NCBI GenBank assembly: GCA_002070055.1
Contig: MWCM01000013.1
Span: forward strand, 1 to 37,500
Direction: 5' to 3'
DNA from: a bacterium ADurb.Bin212
GTDB taxonomy: Bacteria; Patescibacteriota; UBA1384; XYA2-FULL-43-10
DNA length: 37,500 bases
Shown: positions 17,611 through 25,267 of the stretch, piece after piece
Layout of the letters: every line of letters begins with the position of its first letter
Position numbering within the stretch: the first letter of the stretch is position 1
Translations under genes and position numbers: made by a program
The notes under the pieces: generated by a model
What the model was told of the DNA's origin: nothing
The model's input: only the letters and a program-made list of their open reading frames with translations
Databases searched by the model: none

Positions 17611-18180
17611 TTATTTAAAGATAATGGTTTTAATATCTTGCCATTTAATAATTATTATAGCAACAAAATATATATCAATCAGCGGGAACAGTATTAAATT
17701 CTCGAACCATTTTCCGGTGTATATTCTAACTCCGTCAAAAGGCTTAGGTGGCAGGCCAAAAGGTCTTTTAATCGGATAAAAAAGCGGGATTCCATCAACG
17801 GTGAACATATCTGCCAAGAGATGCGAAATGTATGCCAAAGAGATTGATATGAATGCAATGTCCTTATTTATTCCCCAATAATCGGGAAAACTATTTAAAA
17901 TTAGGAAGGTAGCCAGAACAAATATTAATGTTCCCAATAGTGAGTGAGAGATATTTCGATGCTTTATTAATGGGTCAACGATCTTCCCAACGGTCTTGCC
18001 CATCGGCAAATTTTCCCAAAAATCTGCTGTTGATCTATCTAAATCTGGTATAAGAGAGGCGAAGTAAGCCCCCACCAAAACTACACCGAAAGTAGCAGGG
18101 GAGTATTCGGCCGGAAAAGCGCAAAGAAAATATGTTGTTGCGCCAGCTAAACCAACCACACGATGTGTTTTACCGGTCAT
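17611..18180 (-). CDS. YdjM-type membrane-bound metal-dependent hydrolase
   Basis: 189 aa with four or five membrane helices. The family's histidine/aspartate motifs are visible: 'KTHRVVG' at the N-terminus, 'PDLDRS' near residue 46, 'KHRNISHSLLG' near 73-83, and 'SHLLADMFTVDGIPLFYP' near 120-137. They resemble a membrane-embedded metal site of the phospholipase C/P1 type. Family members are called predicted inner-membrane metal-dependent hydrolases; the substrate is unknown. It leads the ydjM-DUF5661-tsaC set. No Shine-Dalgarno is obvious. Confidence 0.85.
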   Translation of the reverse strand: MTGKTHRVVGLAGATTYFLCAFPAEYSPATFGVVLVGAYFASLIPDLDRSTADFWENLPMGKTVGKIVDPLIKHRNISHSLLGTLIFVLATFLILNSFPDYWGINKDIAFISISLAYISHLLADMFTVDGIPLFYPIKRPFGLPPKPFDGVRIYTGKWFENLILFPLIDIYFVAIIIIKWQDIKTIIFK

Positions 18181-18235
18181 ATTTTGATTTTTTAATTATG
18201 GCAAAAAAATATTAAAAAATACTTACCGGAGAGTA

Positions 18236-19315
18236 TTATTCTTCGGACAACCTAAAACGATAAATAGAGATTGCTAGGCTTGCCGCTATCCAAGCAAAAA
18301 CAATTAGGACATAATTCAAATCGCTAAAAGGTGAGGTTCCTTCGAGGGTAACGCCACGAATTATTCTTAATAGAGGAGCTAGTGGCAAGTACTGCACTAC
18401 GGAGTATAGCCACGAAGGCAGCGAATCAATTGGAAAAAATACTCCTGCTAAGAACATCATTGGTATTGTTATGGCGGTTGCCATGCCCTCCGCGGCACTG
18501 GTAGTCTTACTAAAACTGGCTATTACAAAACCTATTAGCTGGAACAACAATGCACCAACCAATGACACGGCAAATATTATGGCAATGTTGCCATAAATGT
18601 GAGCGTCAAAAGCATATACACCAATAACCAGTATAAGAGCAATTTGCAAAAAATTTAGAACCAATCTGGAAAGCACCTCAGCGCCGACAAACTGCCAACT
18701 TTTTATCGGCGTGGTAGTAATGCGCTTTAGTATCTTGTCTTCTCGGTATTTTGACATTCCCACAGCGATACCATGTATTGATGAATTCATTAGCGCAAGA
18801 CCTAAAATTCCCGCAAGTACAAAATCGAAGTAAGTTAAATCTTTACTACTTGTTTTTTCTGTTCTTAATTTAAATACTTCTTGAGCTTTAGATATCGCCA
18901 TATTGCTTTGGCTTAAAAACTTATCACTAAAATTCTCCAGGACACTGCCAATTTGAGCGTTTCCCTGGTCGTAATATACAACAAGTGTATTGTCTGCTTG
19001 TGTTAGCATTGTGCCGAAGCTGTCCGGAATATATACAAATGCAGATAATGAGTTCTTGCTGATCTCTTTTTTTGCCTCATCGATTTCATTAAACTCTACT
19101 ATCTTAAAGATGTTGGCTTCCTTTAAGATTTTTTCGTAATTTGCGGCAATTTCTGATCCTGAGTTATTTACGATTCCGATAGTGCCCACCATAGAATTTT
19201 TACCGAAAAACATACCGAATATAAAGGTAAACATCAAAGGAAACATAAAGCTCCAAAAAAGAGCTTGGCGGTTCCTTGTGGTCATTTTTAGATTTGCGAT
19301 AAAGAGTTTTAGCAT
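18236..19315 (-). CDS. ABC-2 type exporter permease
   Basis: 359 aa. First membrane helix at about 19-38, then a large extracytoplasmic loop (about 40-165), then five clustered helices up to residue 355: the layout of ABC-2/DrrB-like permeases. 'GIAVGMSKYREDKILKRITT' and 'IKSWQFVGAEVLSRL' are the coupling-helix segments typical of this family. It partners the ATPase encoded 100 bases upstream. The cargo is unknown; related pairs export lipids, polysaccharide precursors or drugs. No clear Shine-Dalgarno. Confidence 0.9.
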   Translation of the reverse strand: MLKLFIANLKMTTRNRQALFWSFMFPLMFTFIFGMFFGKNSMVGTIGIVNNSGSEIAANYEKILKEANIFKIVEFNEIDEAKKEISKNSLSAFVYIPDSFGTMLTQADNTLVVYYDQGNAQIGSVLENFSDKFLSQSNMAISKAQEVFKLRTEKTSSKDLTYFDFVLAGILGLALMNSSIHGIAVGMSKYREDKILKRITTTPIKSWQFVGAEVLSRLVLNFLQIALILVIGVYAFDAHIYGNIAIIFAVSLVGALLFQLIGFVIASFSKTTSAAEGMATAITIPMMFLAGVFFPIDSLPSWLYSVVQYLPLAPLLRIIRGVTLEGTSPFSDLNYVLIVFAWIAASLAISIYRFRLSEE

Positions 19316-19415
19316 TATTGATTGTTGTTTAAGGATATTATCAAATATTATTTTATTATTATGCCTGACAATTTTTTAAAAAAGGCACTTTATGAAAATT
19401 GTTCTCAACCGGTTA

Positions 19416-20330
19416 TTATTCCGCGATAGTTTTGCCGGTAAGCTCAATAAAAACATCTTCTAGAGTTGCCCTGCCAACCGTTAAAGTTAAGGGCTCCATT
19501 TGGTTGATAACTTTTACTGCGCCGTTAAGCGCTTTTTGATCCTTTATCTTTAGCTCGAAGCGATGTTTTTTTGCTAAGGTGTTACGGACTTCTCCAAATT
19601 TCATAAGTTTTTGAAAGAGGTCAGTTTTTATTTCGGCAACCGAAAAATTAATCGTATATGGGTAATCAATTTGTTCAATCAATTTGTGAGTTTCGTCAAT
19701 TGCCAGAATCTCCCCCTTCTCCATGATCGCGACCCTATCGCACAACAGTTCTGCTTCCTCCATATAGTGAGTAGTAAGAACAATAGTTTTACCTTGATTT
19801 TTAATATCGCTAATAATTTTCCACAGGTTACGCCGTGCTAGTGGGTCGAGGCCGGTGGTGGGTTCATCCAAAAACACAATTTCGGGATCGTTAACAAGAC
19901 TTGCCACAATTGAGAAACGTTGTTTTTGTCCTCCAGACAACATGCCGATTTTGCTCTTTGACTTGTTCTCGAGGTCAACCATTTTGAGTAATTTTTTAAC
20001 GGGTAACCTTTTTTGATAAAAACTGCCGAAAAGCTCCAAGATCTCCTGTAAAGTCAGGTCGGCATAGTAAGCCGAAGATTGCAATTGCACCCCGACTCTC
20101 TCTTTTACACACGCTAGTTTGTGTCTAATGTCACATTCAAGAACATTGATTGTGCCTGATGTTGGTTTTCTTAGCCCCTCAATCATTTCTAGGGTTGTTG
20201 TTTTTCCGGCACCGTTTTCTCCGAGCAGACCAAATATTTCGCCTTTAAATACATCGAAAGACACGCCTTTTACAGCATTATTTTTGCCATATTTTTTAAC
20301 CAATTTATTTACACTTATGACCTTTTGCAT
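19416..20330 (-). CDS. ABC transporter ATP-binding protein
   Basis: 304 aa. Walker A 'GENGAGKTT' (about 36-44), signature 'LSGGQKQR', Walker B 'IVFLDEPTTGLDP' and H-loop 'TTHYMEEAE' are all intact, so it should hydrolyse ATP. The C-terminal about 80 residues form the extra domain of DrrA-type ATPases that work with ABC-2 permeases. It is the first gene of the exporter pair, with a promoter directly upstream, and diverges from uppP. Confidence 0.93.
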   Translation of the reverse strand: MQKVISVNKLVKKYGKNNAVKGVSFDVFKGEIFGLLGENGAGKTTTLEMIEGLRKPTSGTINVLECDIRHKLACVKERVGVQLQSSAYYADLTLQEILELFGSFYQKRLPVKKLLKMVDLENKSKSKIGMLSGGQKQRFSIVASLVNDPEIVFLDEPTTGLDPLARRNLWKIISDIKNQGKTIVLTTHYMEEAELLCDRVAIMEKGEILAIDETHKLIEQIDYPYTINFSVAEIKTDLFQKLMKFGEVRNTLAKKHRFELKIKDQKALNGAVKVINQMEPLTLTVGRATLEDVFIELTGKTIAE

Positions 20331-20339
20331 TGCCTAAAA

Positions 20340-20368
20340 ATTTTACAGCATAATCTTAAAAATGTCTA
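20340..20368 (-). promoter_or_regulatory. Promoter for the ABC exporter genes
   Basis: Minus-strand TAGACA (20363-20368), 17-base spacer, TAAAAT (20340-20345). It ends nine bases before the ATG at 20330, so the leader is almost absent. Confidence 0.5.
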
Positions 20369-20403
20369 GATGGTATTTTAAAAACGTTGTTGGCTAATGA
20401 AGA

Positions 20404-20432
20404 TTGGTTTTATGGTAAAGGTGATATATAAT
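20404..20432 (+). promoter_or_regulatory. Promoter for uppP
   Basis: TTGGTT (20404-20409), 17-base spacer, perfect TATAAT (20427-20432). Predicted start near 20439; Shine-Dalgarno AGAAGGAGAG follows before the ATG. Confidence 0.6.
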
Positions 20433-20461
20433 ATGGCTATAAATATTAGAAGGAGAGTGGA

Positions 20462-21232
20462 ATGGATCTGTTTCAATCTGTCGTCTTGGGTGTTGTAGAG
20501 GGGATAACCGAGTTTTTGCCGATATCTTCCACAGCGCATTTGGCATTGACTTCTATGATTCTCGGTCTCGAACAAAGTGAATTTATGAAAAGTTTTGAGA
20601 TTGGCATACAATCCGGAGCGATCTTGGCTGTCTTGTATATTTATTGGCATAAATTAATCAATAATAAGCAGTGGTTGATCAAGATATTGGTTGCATTTAT
20701 TCCAACCGGAATTATCGGCTTTATATTATATGGCGTAATAAAATCAATGCTTTTGTCTAACTATACTGTGATGCTCTGGTCATTGATAATTGGTGGAGTA
20801 CTGATGATTCTCTTTGAATTGTTGTATAAGGAAAAAGGTCGCCAAACCGAAGATATTTCTGATCTAAACTACGTCAAATGTCTCTATATTGGGGCATTCC
20901 AAGCCTTGGCGGTTATTCCTGGAGTTTCTCGTGCTGCGGCAACAATTATCGGAGGTTTGTTATTAAAAATTAATCGAAAGGTTATTGTAGAATTCTCTTT
21001 TTTGTTGGCAGTTCCCACAATGTTTTTGGCGACTTTATACGACCTGTCAAAATCATCCACCGACTTTACCTCTTCTGAAGTGGTCAATTTGTTGGTTGGT
21101 TTCGCGGTTTCCTTTGTTGTTGCAATATTCGCAATTAAATTCTTGCTGAGTTATATTAGGCGTCATAATTTTGTGGCATTTGGGATATATAGGATTGTTA
21201 TTGCGTTAATATTTTTGTTGTTTATATTATGA
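20462..21232 (+). CDS. uppP: Undecaprenyl-diphosphatase UppP (BacA family)
   Basis: 256 aa, seven or eight membrane helices. It removes a phosphate from undecaprenyl diphosphate, returning the lipid carrier used for wall and surface glycans. Both signature blocks are present: 'EGITEFLPISSTAHL' (residues 13-27) with the catalytic Glu and Ser cluster, and 'PGVSRAAATI' near residue 155 with the conserved Arg. AAGGAG precedes the ATG. The stop overlaps the next gene's ATG. It fits functionally with the sugar-phosphate transferase encoded 1.5 kb downstream. Confidence 0.95.
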   Translation: MDLFQSVVLGVVEGITEFLPISSTAHLALTSMILGLEQSEFMKSFEIGIQSGAILAVLYIYWHKLINNKQWLIKILVAFIPTGIIGFILYGVIKSMLLSNYTVMLWSLIIGGVLMILFELLYKEKGRQTEDISDLNYVKCLYIGAFQALAVIPGVSRAAATIIGGLLLKINRKVIVEFSFLLAVPTMFLATLYDLSKSSTDFTSSEVVNLLVGFAVSFVVAIFAIKFLLSYIRRHNFVAFGIYRIVIALIFLLFIL

Positions 21233-21867
21233 TTTTAAGACGAAGATTATTTTATGGAGCCATGTTGCTGTTGGCAGCAACCGTTGTAATTGTTTTTTTT
21301 GCTGTAATAAAATTCTGGAATGCCAGTGCTTCAGAAAACCAGGTTAGGGGAAAATTGGTTTGGCAAACATCGATGCTCAAAGATTTTGATAAAGATGGCA
21401 CCAAAGAAAAACTAGTTCTGAGGTCATATCAACAAGACAATCGATTCTCAAACTATATATCTTTAGAAAAGGGCCTATTTTATAAAAGGGAGAAAGAGCT
21501 TGTGGGTTTCGAAGACGATCTGGTTTTTTGTCCTCAAAAGAGCTTTGAGAATAGGAGCGAAAATATTATTTGTGTTTTTGGTGAAGTTGGGGTTCATAGT
21601 GAGAACATACAGTTTCTTGACTTTGATAACTTTAACTACATAAAATTTATTGATGAGGACGGCAGAAGGAGAGATAATATTACCTTTGACGCTCCATATT
21701 TTAATTTCGAGACAGATCCGGACAAGGGAGATGTGGTTTATTTTGATAGCAGAAACTACGAAGCTGATCCGTTAGTTGACATTATCCGTTCCTACTATTA
21801 TCTTGATAATACTGTCTTTAAATTTTTGCACAAAGAGTTTATCTCTACAGAAGGTAGCATTAAATAG
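21229..21867 (+). CDS. Membrane-anchored hypothetical protein with a Ca-binding-like repeat
   Basis: 212 aa; no family recognised. Residues 7-28 are a membrane anchor, the rest is exported. 'DFDKDGTKEKLVLRSY' (about 51-66) looks like the D-x-D-x-D-G loop of FG-GAP/VCBS-type calcium repeats, and 'FLDFDNFNYIKFIDEDG' could be a second related strand-loop. The overlap with uppP (ATGA) implies coupled expression. A periplasmic or wall-facing role beside UppP is inference. Confidence 0.6.
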   Translation: MILRRRLFYGAMLLLAATVVIVFFAVIKFWNASASENQVRGKLVWQTSMLKDFDKDGTKEKLVLRSYQQDNRFSNYISLEKGLFYKREKELVGFEDDLVFCPQKSFENRSENIICVFGEVGVHSENIQFLDFDNFNYIKFIDEDGRRRDNITFDAPYFNFETDPDKGDVVYFDSRNYEADPLVDIIRSYYYLDNTVFKFLHKEFISTEGSIK

Positions 21868-21892
21868 AAATATAATTAAACAGAAGGAAATC

Positions 21893-22333
21893 ATGGATAG
21901 TAAAAAAATTTATTTATTTTTCAGTATAGTTATCGCCATTGTTGTGGTGGGGTTGTTGGTTGTCTTCTATACCGGTGGTCAAAAACCAGACCAAACTAAC
22001 TCTGGAGAGAGTGGTGATGTTGCAGGGGCAACCACTCAGGACTCCAGCCAAGACAAAGAGTGGATCGAAGGTCTGGCCAAGAAACTTACCGAAAAAGGTG
22101 TGGTTATGTACGGGGCTTACTGGTGCAGCCACTGTAACAACCAAAAAAAGATGTTTGGCGATGCGGTAAAATATATTGATTATGTGGAGTGTGATCCTTC
22201 CGGTGAAGGTGCAAATCCTGATGAGTGTAAAGCAAATGAAATTGAAGGTTATCCAACCTGGATTTACGAAGGAACTAAATATCCCGGAGAGATGTCCTTA
22301 GAGAAATTGGCGCAAATCGTCGGCTATAAATAG
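21893..22333 (+). CDS. Membrane-anchored VKOR-type thioredoxin-like protein
   Basis: 146 aa. Membrane anchor at about residues 6-26, a Ser/Thr/Gln-rich linker to about 54, then a thioredoxin-like domain outside the membrane. Active site C78-S-H-C81 in 'MYGAYWCSHCNNQKKMFGDA', further cysteines C100 and C112, and cis-Pro region 'YPTW' (P121). This four-cysteine pattern is that of the thioredoxin domain usually fused to or paired with bacterial VKOR, which makes disulfides in exported proteins. No VKOR gene is seen here. An upstream extension of the frame (from 21776) overlaps the previous gene; the ATG at 21893 has AGAAGGA and is preferred. Confidence 0.85.
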   Translation: MDSKKIYLFFSIVIAIVVVGLLVVFYTGGQKPDQTNSGESGDVAGATTQDSSQDKEWIEGLAKKLTEKGVVMYGAYWCSHCNNQKKMFGDAVKYIDYVECDPSGEGANPDECKANEIEGYPTWIYEGTKYPGEMSLEKLAQIVGYK

Positions 22334-22433
22334 AAACTGCTCTACTTGAGCTGGGTGTGACAAATAATCAATCCAGACTTGTGTTTACAGTGAATTTTAG
22401 CCTGAAAAATGACTCAATAATTTGATTTCGTGC

Positions 22434-22462
22434 TTGACAGCTAACTAGGCTCAAAATACAAT
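22434..22462 (+). promoter_or_regulatory. Strong promoter for the DUF5679 gene
   Basis: Perfect TTGACA (22434-22439), exactly 17 bases, TACAAT (22457-22462). The predicted leader is about 40 bases. With the AAGGGAGGTG ribosome site this predicts high expression. The 100 bases before it, back to the thioredoxin gene, show nothing else I can name. Confidence 0.7.
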
Positions 22463-22507
22463 TGATTTGTATAAAAATTAGGAGGTTATTAGAAGGGAGG
22501 TGAAACG

Positions 22508-22651
22508 ATGCAAGCTTACTGTGTAAAATGTCGCGAGAAGGTTGACATGCAAAATCCTGAAGCTATTACTATGAAAAATGGTAAACCAGCTACTCGCGGT
22601 GTCTGCCCAAAATGTGGCACAAAGGTTTTCCGTATTGGCAAAGCTGCCTAA
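22508..22651 (+). CDS. DUF5679 small zinc-ribbon protein
   Basis: 47 aa. Two CxxC pairs, 'YCVKC' (C5, C8) and 'CPKCG' (C36, C39), frame a short basic segment with 'ITMKNGKPATRGVCPKCGT'. This is a treble-clef or zinc-ribbon layout, and the sequence fits DUF5679, a family I recall from Patescibacteria. Its function is unknown; a nucleic-acid or ribosome contact is possible from its size and charge, but this is inference. Strong ribosome site (AAGGGAGGTG), strong promoter and its own downstream hairpin make it a well-defined single-gene unit. Confidence 0.85.
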   Translation: MQAYCVKCREKVDMQNPEAITMKNGKPATRGVCPKCGTKVFRIGKAA

Positions 22652-22668
22652 ATATTTTTTTGTTTTTG

Positions 22669-22724
22669 ATAGATAACAAAATGCCCTTTCTAAAACAGTC
22701 TGAAAGAGGCATTTTGTTATCTAT
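22669..22724 (+). terminator. Long perfect hairpin after the DUF5679 gene
   Basis: A 17-bp perfect stem (22669-22685 with 22708-22724) extended by CTTTC/GAAAG across one bulged base, loop about 11 bases. No T-run follows on the plus strand, so it is an atypical terminator or an mRNA-stabilising 3' end. Confidence 0.55.
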
Positions 22725-22730
22725 TGCCAA

Positions 22731-22759
22731 TTGTAAAAAACTACAGATTGCGATAAAAT
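22731..22759 (+). promoter_or_regulatory. Promoter for the glycan genes
   Basis: TTGTAA (22731-22736), 17-base spacer, TAAAAT (22754-22759). The ATG at 22771 would lie about five bases into the mRNA, and no Shine-Dalgarno is present. Confidence 0.4.
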
Positions 22760-22770
22760 TATCTTAGCTT

Positions 22771-24174
22771 ATGAAAAAAATCGAGCTGTTTTTTACATTT
22801 ATAATGTTACCCGTTGATATTGCTATGGTTATGGCCTCTTTTGTTTTGGGCTACTCTTTAAGGGGCAGCCTTGATTTAGGTCAGTATATTTTTGTTTCGG
22901 ACATCTCTAGTTACTTGATATTATCGGTTTATTCCATACCTGTGGTGATTATTGTCTATGCCACGCAGGGACTATACGACAACAGGCTTTTCAATAATAT
23001 GGCATCCGTATTTTACAGAATATTCATCTCAAATTCTGTTGTTATGTCCCTTATTGTTCTTTCTCTCTTTTTTTCTAAGAACTCTGAGTTTTCCAGAATA
23101 ATACTTGGCTCAACCTGGCTTATTAGTTTGGCTCTGGTATTTATTGGGCGATATTTGGTTAGAAGTGTGCGTTTGGTATTAATTAAAAATAATATCGGCA
23201 GAAAAAATACCGTGATTGTTGGCACAAATGATTTGGCTAAATTGATCGCAAAGCAGCTCAAAAAGCATTATGGTTCGGGTTACAAGTTTCTTGGTTACTT
23301 GTCAGTAGCTGGTAAGGACAAGGAATCAAAAGTGATGGGCGGAGTAAATGATTATAAGGACATCTTTCAAAAAAATACTGTTGAGGAAATCGTTATATGT
23401 GAAAGCTTTGCTCAGGAATTGTCGGAAGAGATGCTCGTTTACTGTGCAGACCATAATATCGCAGTCAAATATACACCGATATTAGCTCCAAGTGTTGCTA
23501 TTAAGGCATATCCATATCAGCTGGGTTTGATACAAATGTTGGAAATTAGAACAACGCCTCTAAACGGTTGGGGCAGGATCATTAAAAGAATTTTGGACTT
23601 CACTTTTGCTCTAATTTTACTGGTATTTCTTATGCCATTGTTTTTGTTAATCGCCGCCATACAGAAAGCTACCACCCAAGGCCCTGTTTTTTACTCTCAT
23701 GAAAGAATTGGTAGAGATAAAAAAAGATTTACACTTTACAAGTTCAGATCGATGTATCATCAGGCAGAAATAAAAGAAAATCGATACTGGACAAAGGAAA
23801 ACGATACTCGCATCACTCCATTGGGTAGAATTTTAAGGAAGACAAATTTAGACGAACTGCCTCAGCTTTATAATATACTTAAAGGTGATATGAGCTTTGT
23901 GGGTCCCAGGCCGGAACAGCCAAAATTTGTAGAAGAATTTAGCAAAGAGATTCCTAATTATCCCAATAGGCACAGAGTAAAATCCGGCTTAACAGGTTGG
24001 GCACAGGTAAACGGCCTAAAAGGCGACACTTCAATTTCCGAAAGAGTCAGATATGATATATACTATGTCGAAAACTGGTCAATTTGGTTGGATCTTAAAA
24101 TTATTGCATTAACGATTGTGATTTTGATCTACGAATTAGTTAAAGGAAAATATGAATATAGCACTGGTTCATGA
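22771..24174 (+). CDS. Polyprenyl-phosphate sugar-1-phosphate transferase (WcaJ/WbaP-like)
   Basis: 467 aa. Four N-terminal membrane helices (about 8-130), a Rossmann-like middle domain ('TVIVGTNDLAKLIAKQL'), a fifth membrane segment near 270-295, then the catalytic domain: 'SHERIGRDKKRFTLYKFRSM', 'LDELPQLYNILKGDMSFVGP' and 'SGLTGWAQVNG'. The D-E-L-P-Q and V-G-P-R-P motifs are diagnostic. It loads the first sugar-phosphate on undecaprenyl phosphate to start a surface glycan. It ends inside the following glycosyltransferase gene (23-base overlap). UppP, encoded upstream, would recycle its lipid carrier. The sugar cannot be predicted. Confidence 0.93.
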   Translation: MKKIELFFTFIMLPVDIAMVMASFVLGYSLRGSLDLGQYIFVSDISSYLILSVYSIPVVIIVYATQGLYDNRLFNNMASVFYRIFISNSVVMSLIVLSLFFSKNSEFSRIILGSTWLISLALVFIGRYLVRSVRLVLIKNNIGRKNTVIVGTNDLAKLIAKQLKKHYGSGYKFLGYLSVAGKDKESKVMGGVNDYKDIFQKNTVEEIVICESFAQELSEEMLVYCADHNIAVKYTPILAPSVAIKAYPYQLGLIQMLEIRTTPLNGWGRIIKRILDFTFALILLVFLMPLFLLIAAIQKATTQGPVFYSHERIGRDKKRFTLYKFRSMYHQAEIKENRYWTKENDTRITPLGRILRKTNLDELPQLYNILKGDMSFVGPRPEQPKFVEEFSKEIPNYPNRHRVKSGLTGWAQVNGLKGDTSISERVRYDIYYVENWSIWLDLKIIALTIVILIYELVKGKYEYSTGS

Positions 24175-25249
24175 TTGGATAACAAATGTGTCCGGTGCCG
24201 AACGAGTTCTCTTGATTATAAAAGAGATCTTTCCAGAGGCCGATATTTACACCTCTGTATTTAAAGAGGATAGCGCTAAAGCTTTTGCTGATTTTGATAT
24301 TAAAACAACATATTTGCAAAACTATCCCGTTTTTAGAAACAAAAGGGAGGCTTTGATCCCTTATGCTCCGGTTGCTTTTGAGTCATTAGATCTTTCGGGT
24401 TACGATCTAGTTATAAGTAATACGACTTTTGCGGCAAAGGGTGTAATCACAAAACCGGAAACCGCTCATGTCTGTTATTGCCATACTCCAACGAGATATC
24501 TATGGGAACAACAAATTGATTCCAGGGCCAACAAGGGTTGTTTTTCTGGAGTCCGGCGTAGGGTTTCCCATAAACTGCGAGTTTGGGATTATGCGGCAGC
24601 CCAACGCCCAGACTATTTTCTAGCCAATTCCTATACGGTGCAGAGAAGAATTAACAAATACTACGGTAGAGATTCAGAGGTAGTCTACCCTCCGGTAAAT
24701 ATCGATAAATTCCAGCCAGTTAAAAATCCAAAAGCTGATTATTATCTGTTTGTATCCCGGCTTATCCGTTATAAAAAAGCAGATTTGGTGATTGAAGCGT
24801 TTAATGTTCTTGGTGACGAGCTTCGAATCATTGGAGCAGGCCCGGAAGAAGGGAGTTTAAGGAAAATAGCAAAGGGTAATATAAAATTTTTGGGAAAAAT
24901 TTCTGATGAGGAGCTGACTGATCAGTATTCCAATGCCAGAGCTTTTATTTTCCCGGCAGAAGAGGATTTCGGTATTGTCCCTGTAGAGGCAATGGCTTCC
25001 GGTCGTCCCGTAATCGCTTATAACAGGGGCGGCGCATCTGAGACAGTCGTTCAAGGAGTCACCGGAGAACTCTTTAAAGAGCAAACCAGAGACGAGATCA
25101 TTGATGCCGTAAAAGCTTTCAATCCTGATAAATACGATATTGAAGCAATAAGGAATAGGGCAGAGAATTTCTCTGAACAAAAATTCAAAAAAAACTTTAA
25201 GGATAGCGTCAGTAACTTTGTTTCCGAGCATAGAGCTAACTTTTCATAA
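24152..25249 (+). CDS. GT4-family glycosyltransferase
   Basis: 365 aa with two Rossmann-like halves (GT-B). N-terminal 'MNIALVHDWITNVSGAERVL' has the Gly-containing acceptor loop. C-terminal 'FVSRLIRYKKADLVIEAF' and the E-x7-E motif 'EDFGIVPVE' (about residue 270) bind the nucleotide sugar. 'YCHTPTRYLWEQ' is often seen in mannosyltransferases of this group, so mannose is a reasonable but unproven donor. It overlaps the sugar-phosphate transferase, so it likely adds the second sugar of the same glycan. Confidence 0.9.
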   Translation: MNIALVHDWITNVSGAERVLLIIKEIFPEADIYTSVFKEDSAKAFADFDIKTTYLQNYPVFRNKREALIPYAPVAFESLDLSGYDLVISNTTFAAKGVITKPETAHVCYCHTPTRYLWEQQIDSRANKGCFSGVRRRVSHKLRVWDYAAAQRPDYFLANSYTVQRRINKYYGRDSEVVYPPVNIDKFQPVKNPKADYYLFVSRLIRYKKADLVIEAFNVLGDELRIIGAGPEEGSLRKIAKGNIKFLGKISDEELTDQYSNARAFIFPAEEDFGIVPVEAMASGRPVIAYNRGGASETVVQGVTGELFKEQTRDEIIDAVKAFNPDKYDIEAIRNRAENFSEQKFKKNFKDSVSNFVSEHRANFS

Positions 25250-25267
25250 CATGTAAAGAGAGGGGAA

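Noticed and set aside
22669-22724. Canonical rho-independent terminator
   Set aside because: The stem is excellent but no T-run follows on the plus strand and an A-run follows on the minus strand, so I kept it as an atypical hairpin with moderate confidence.
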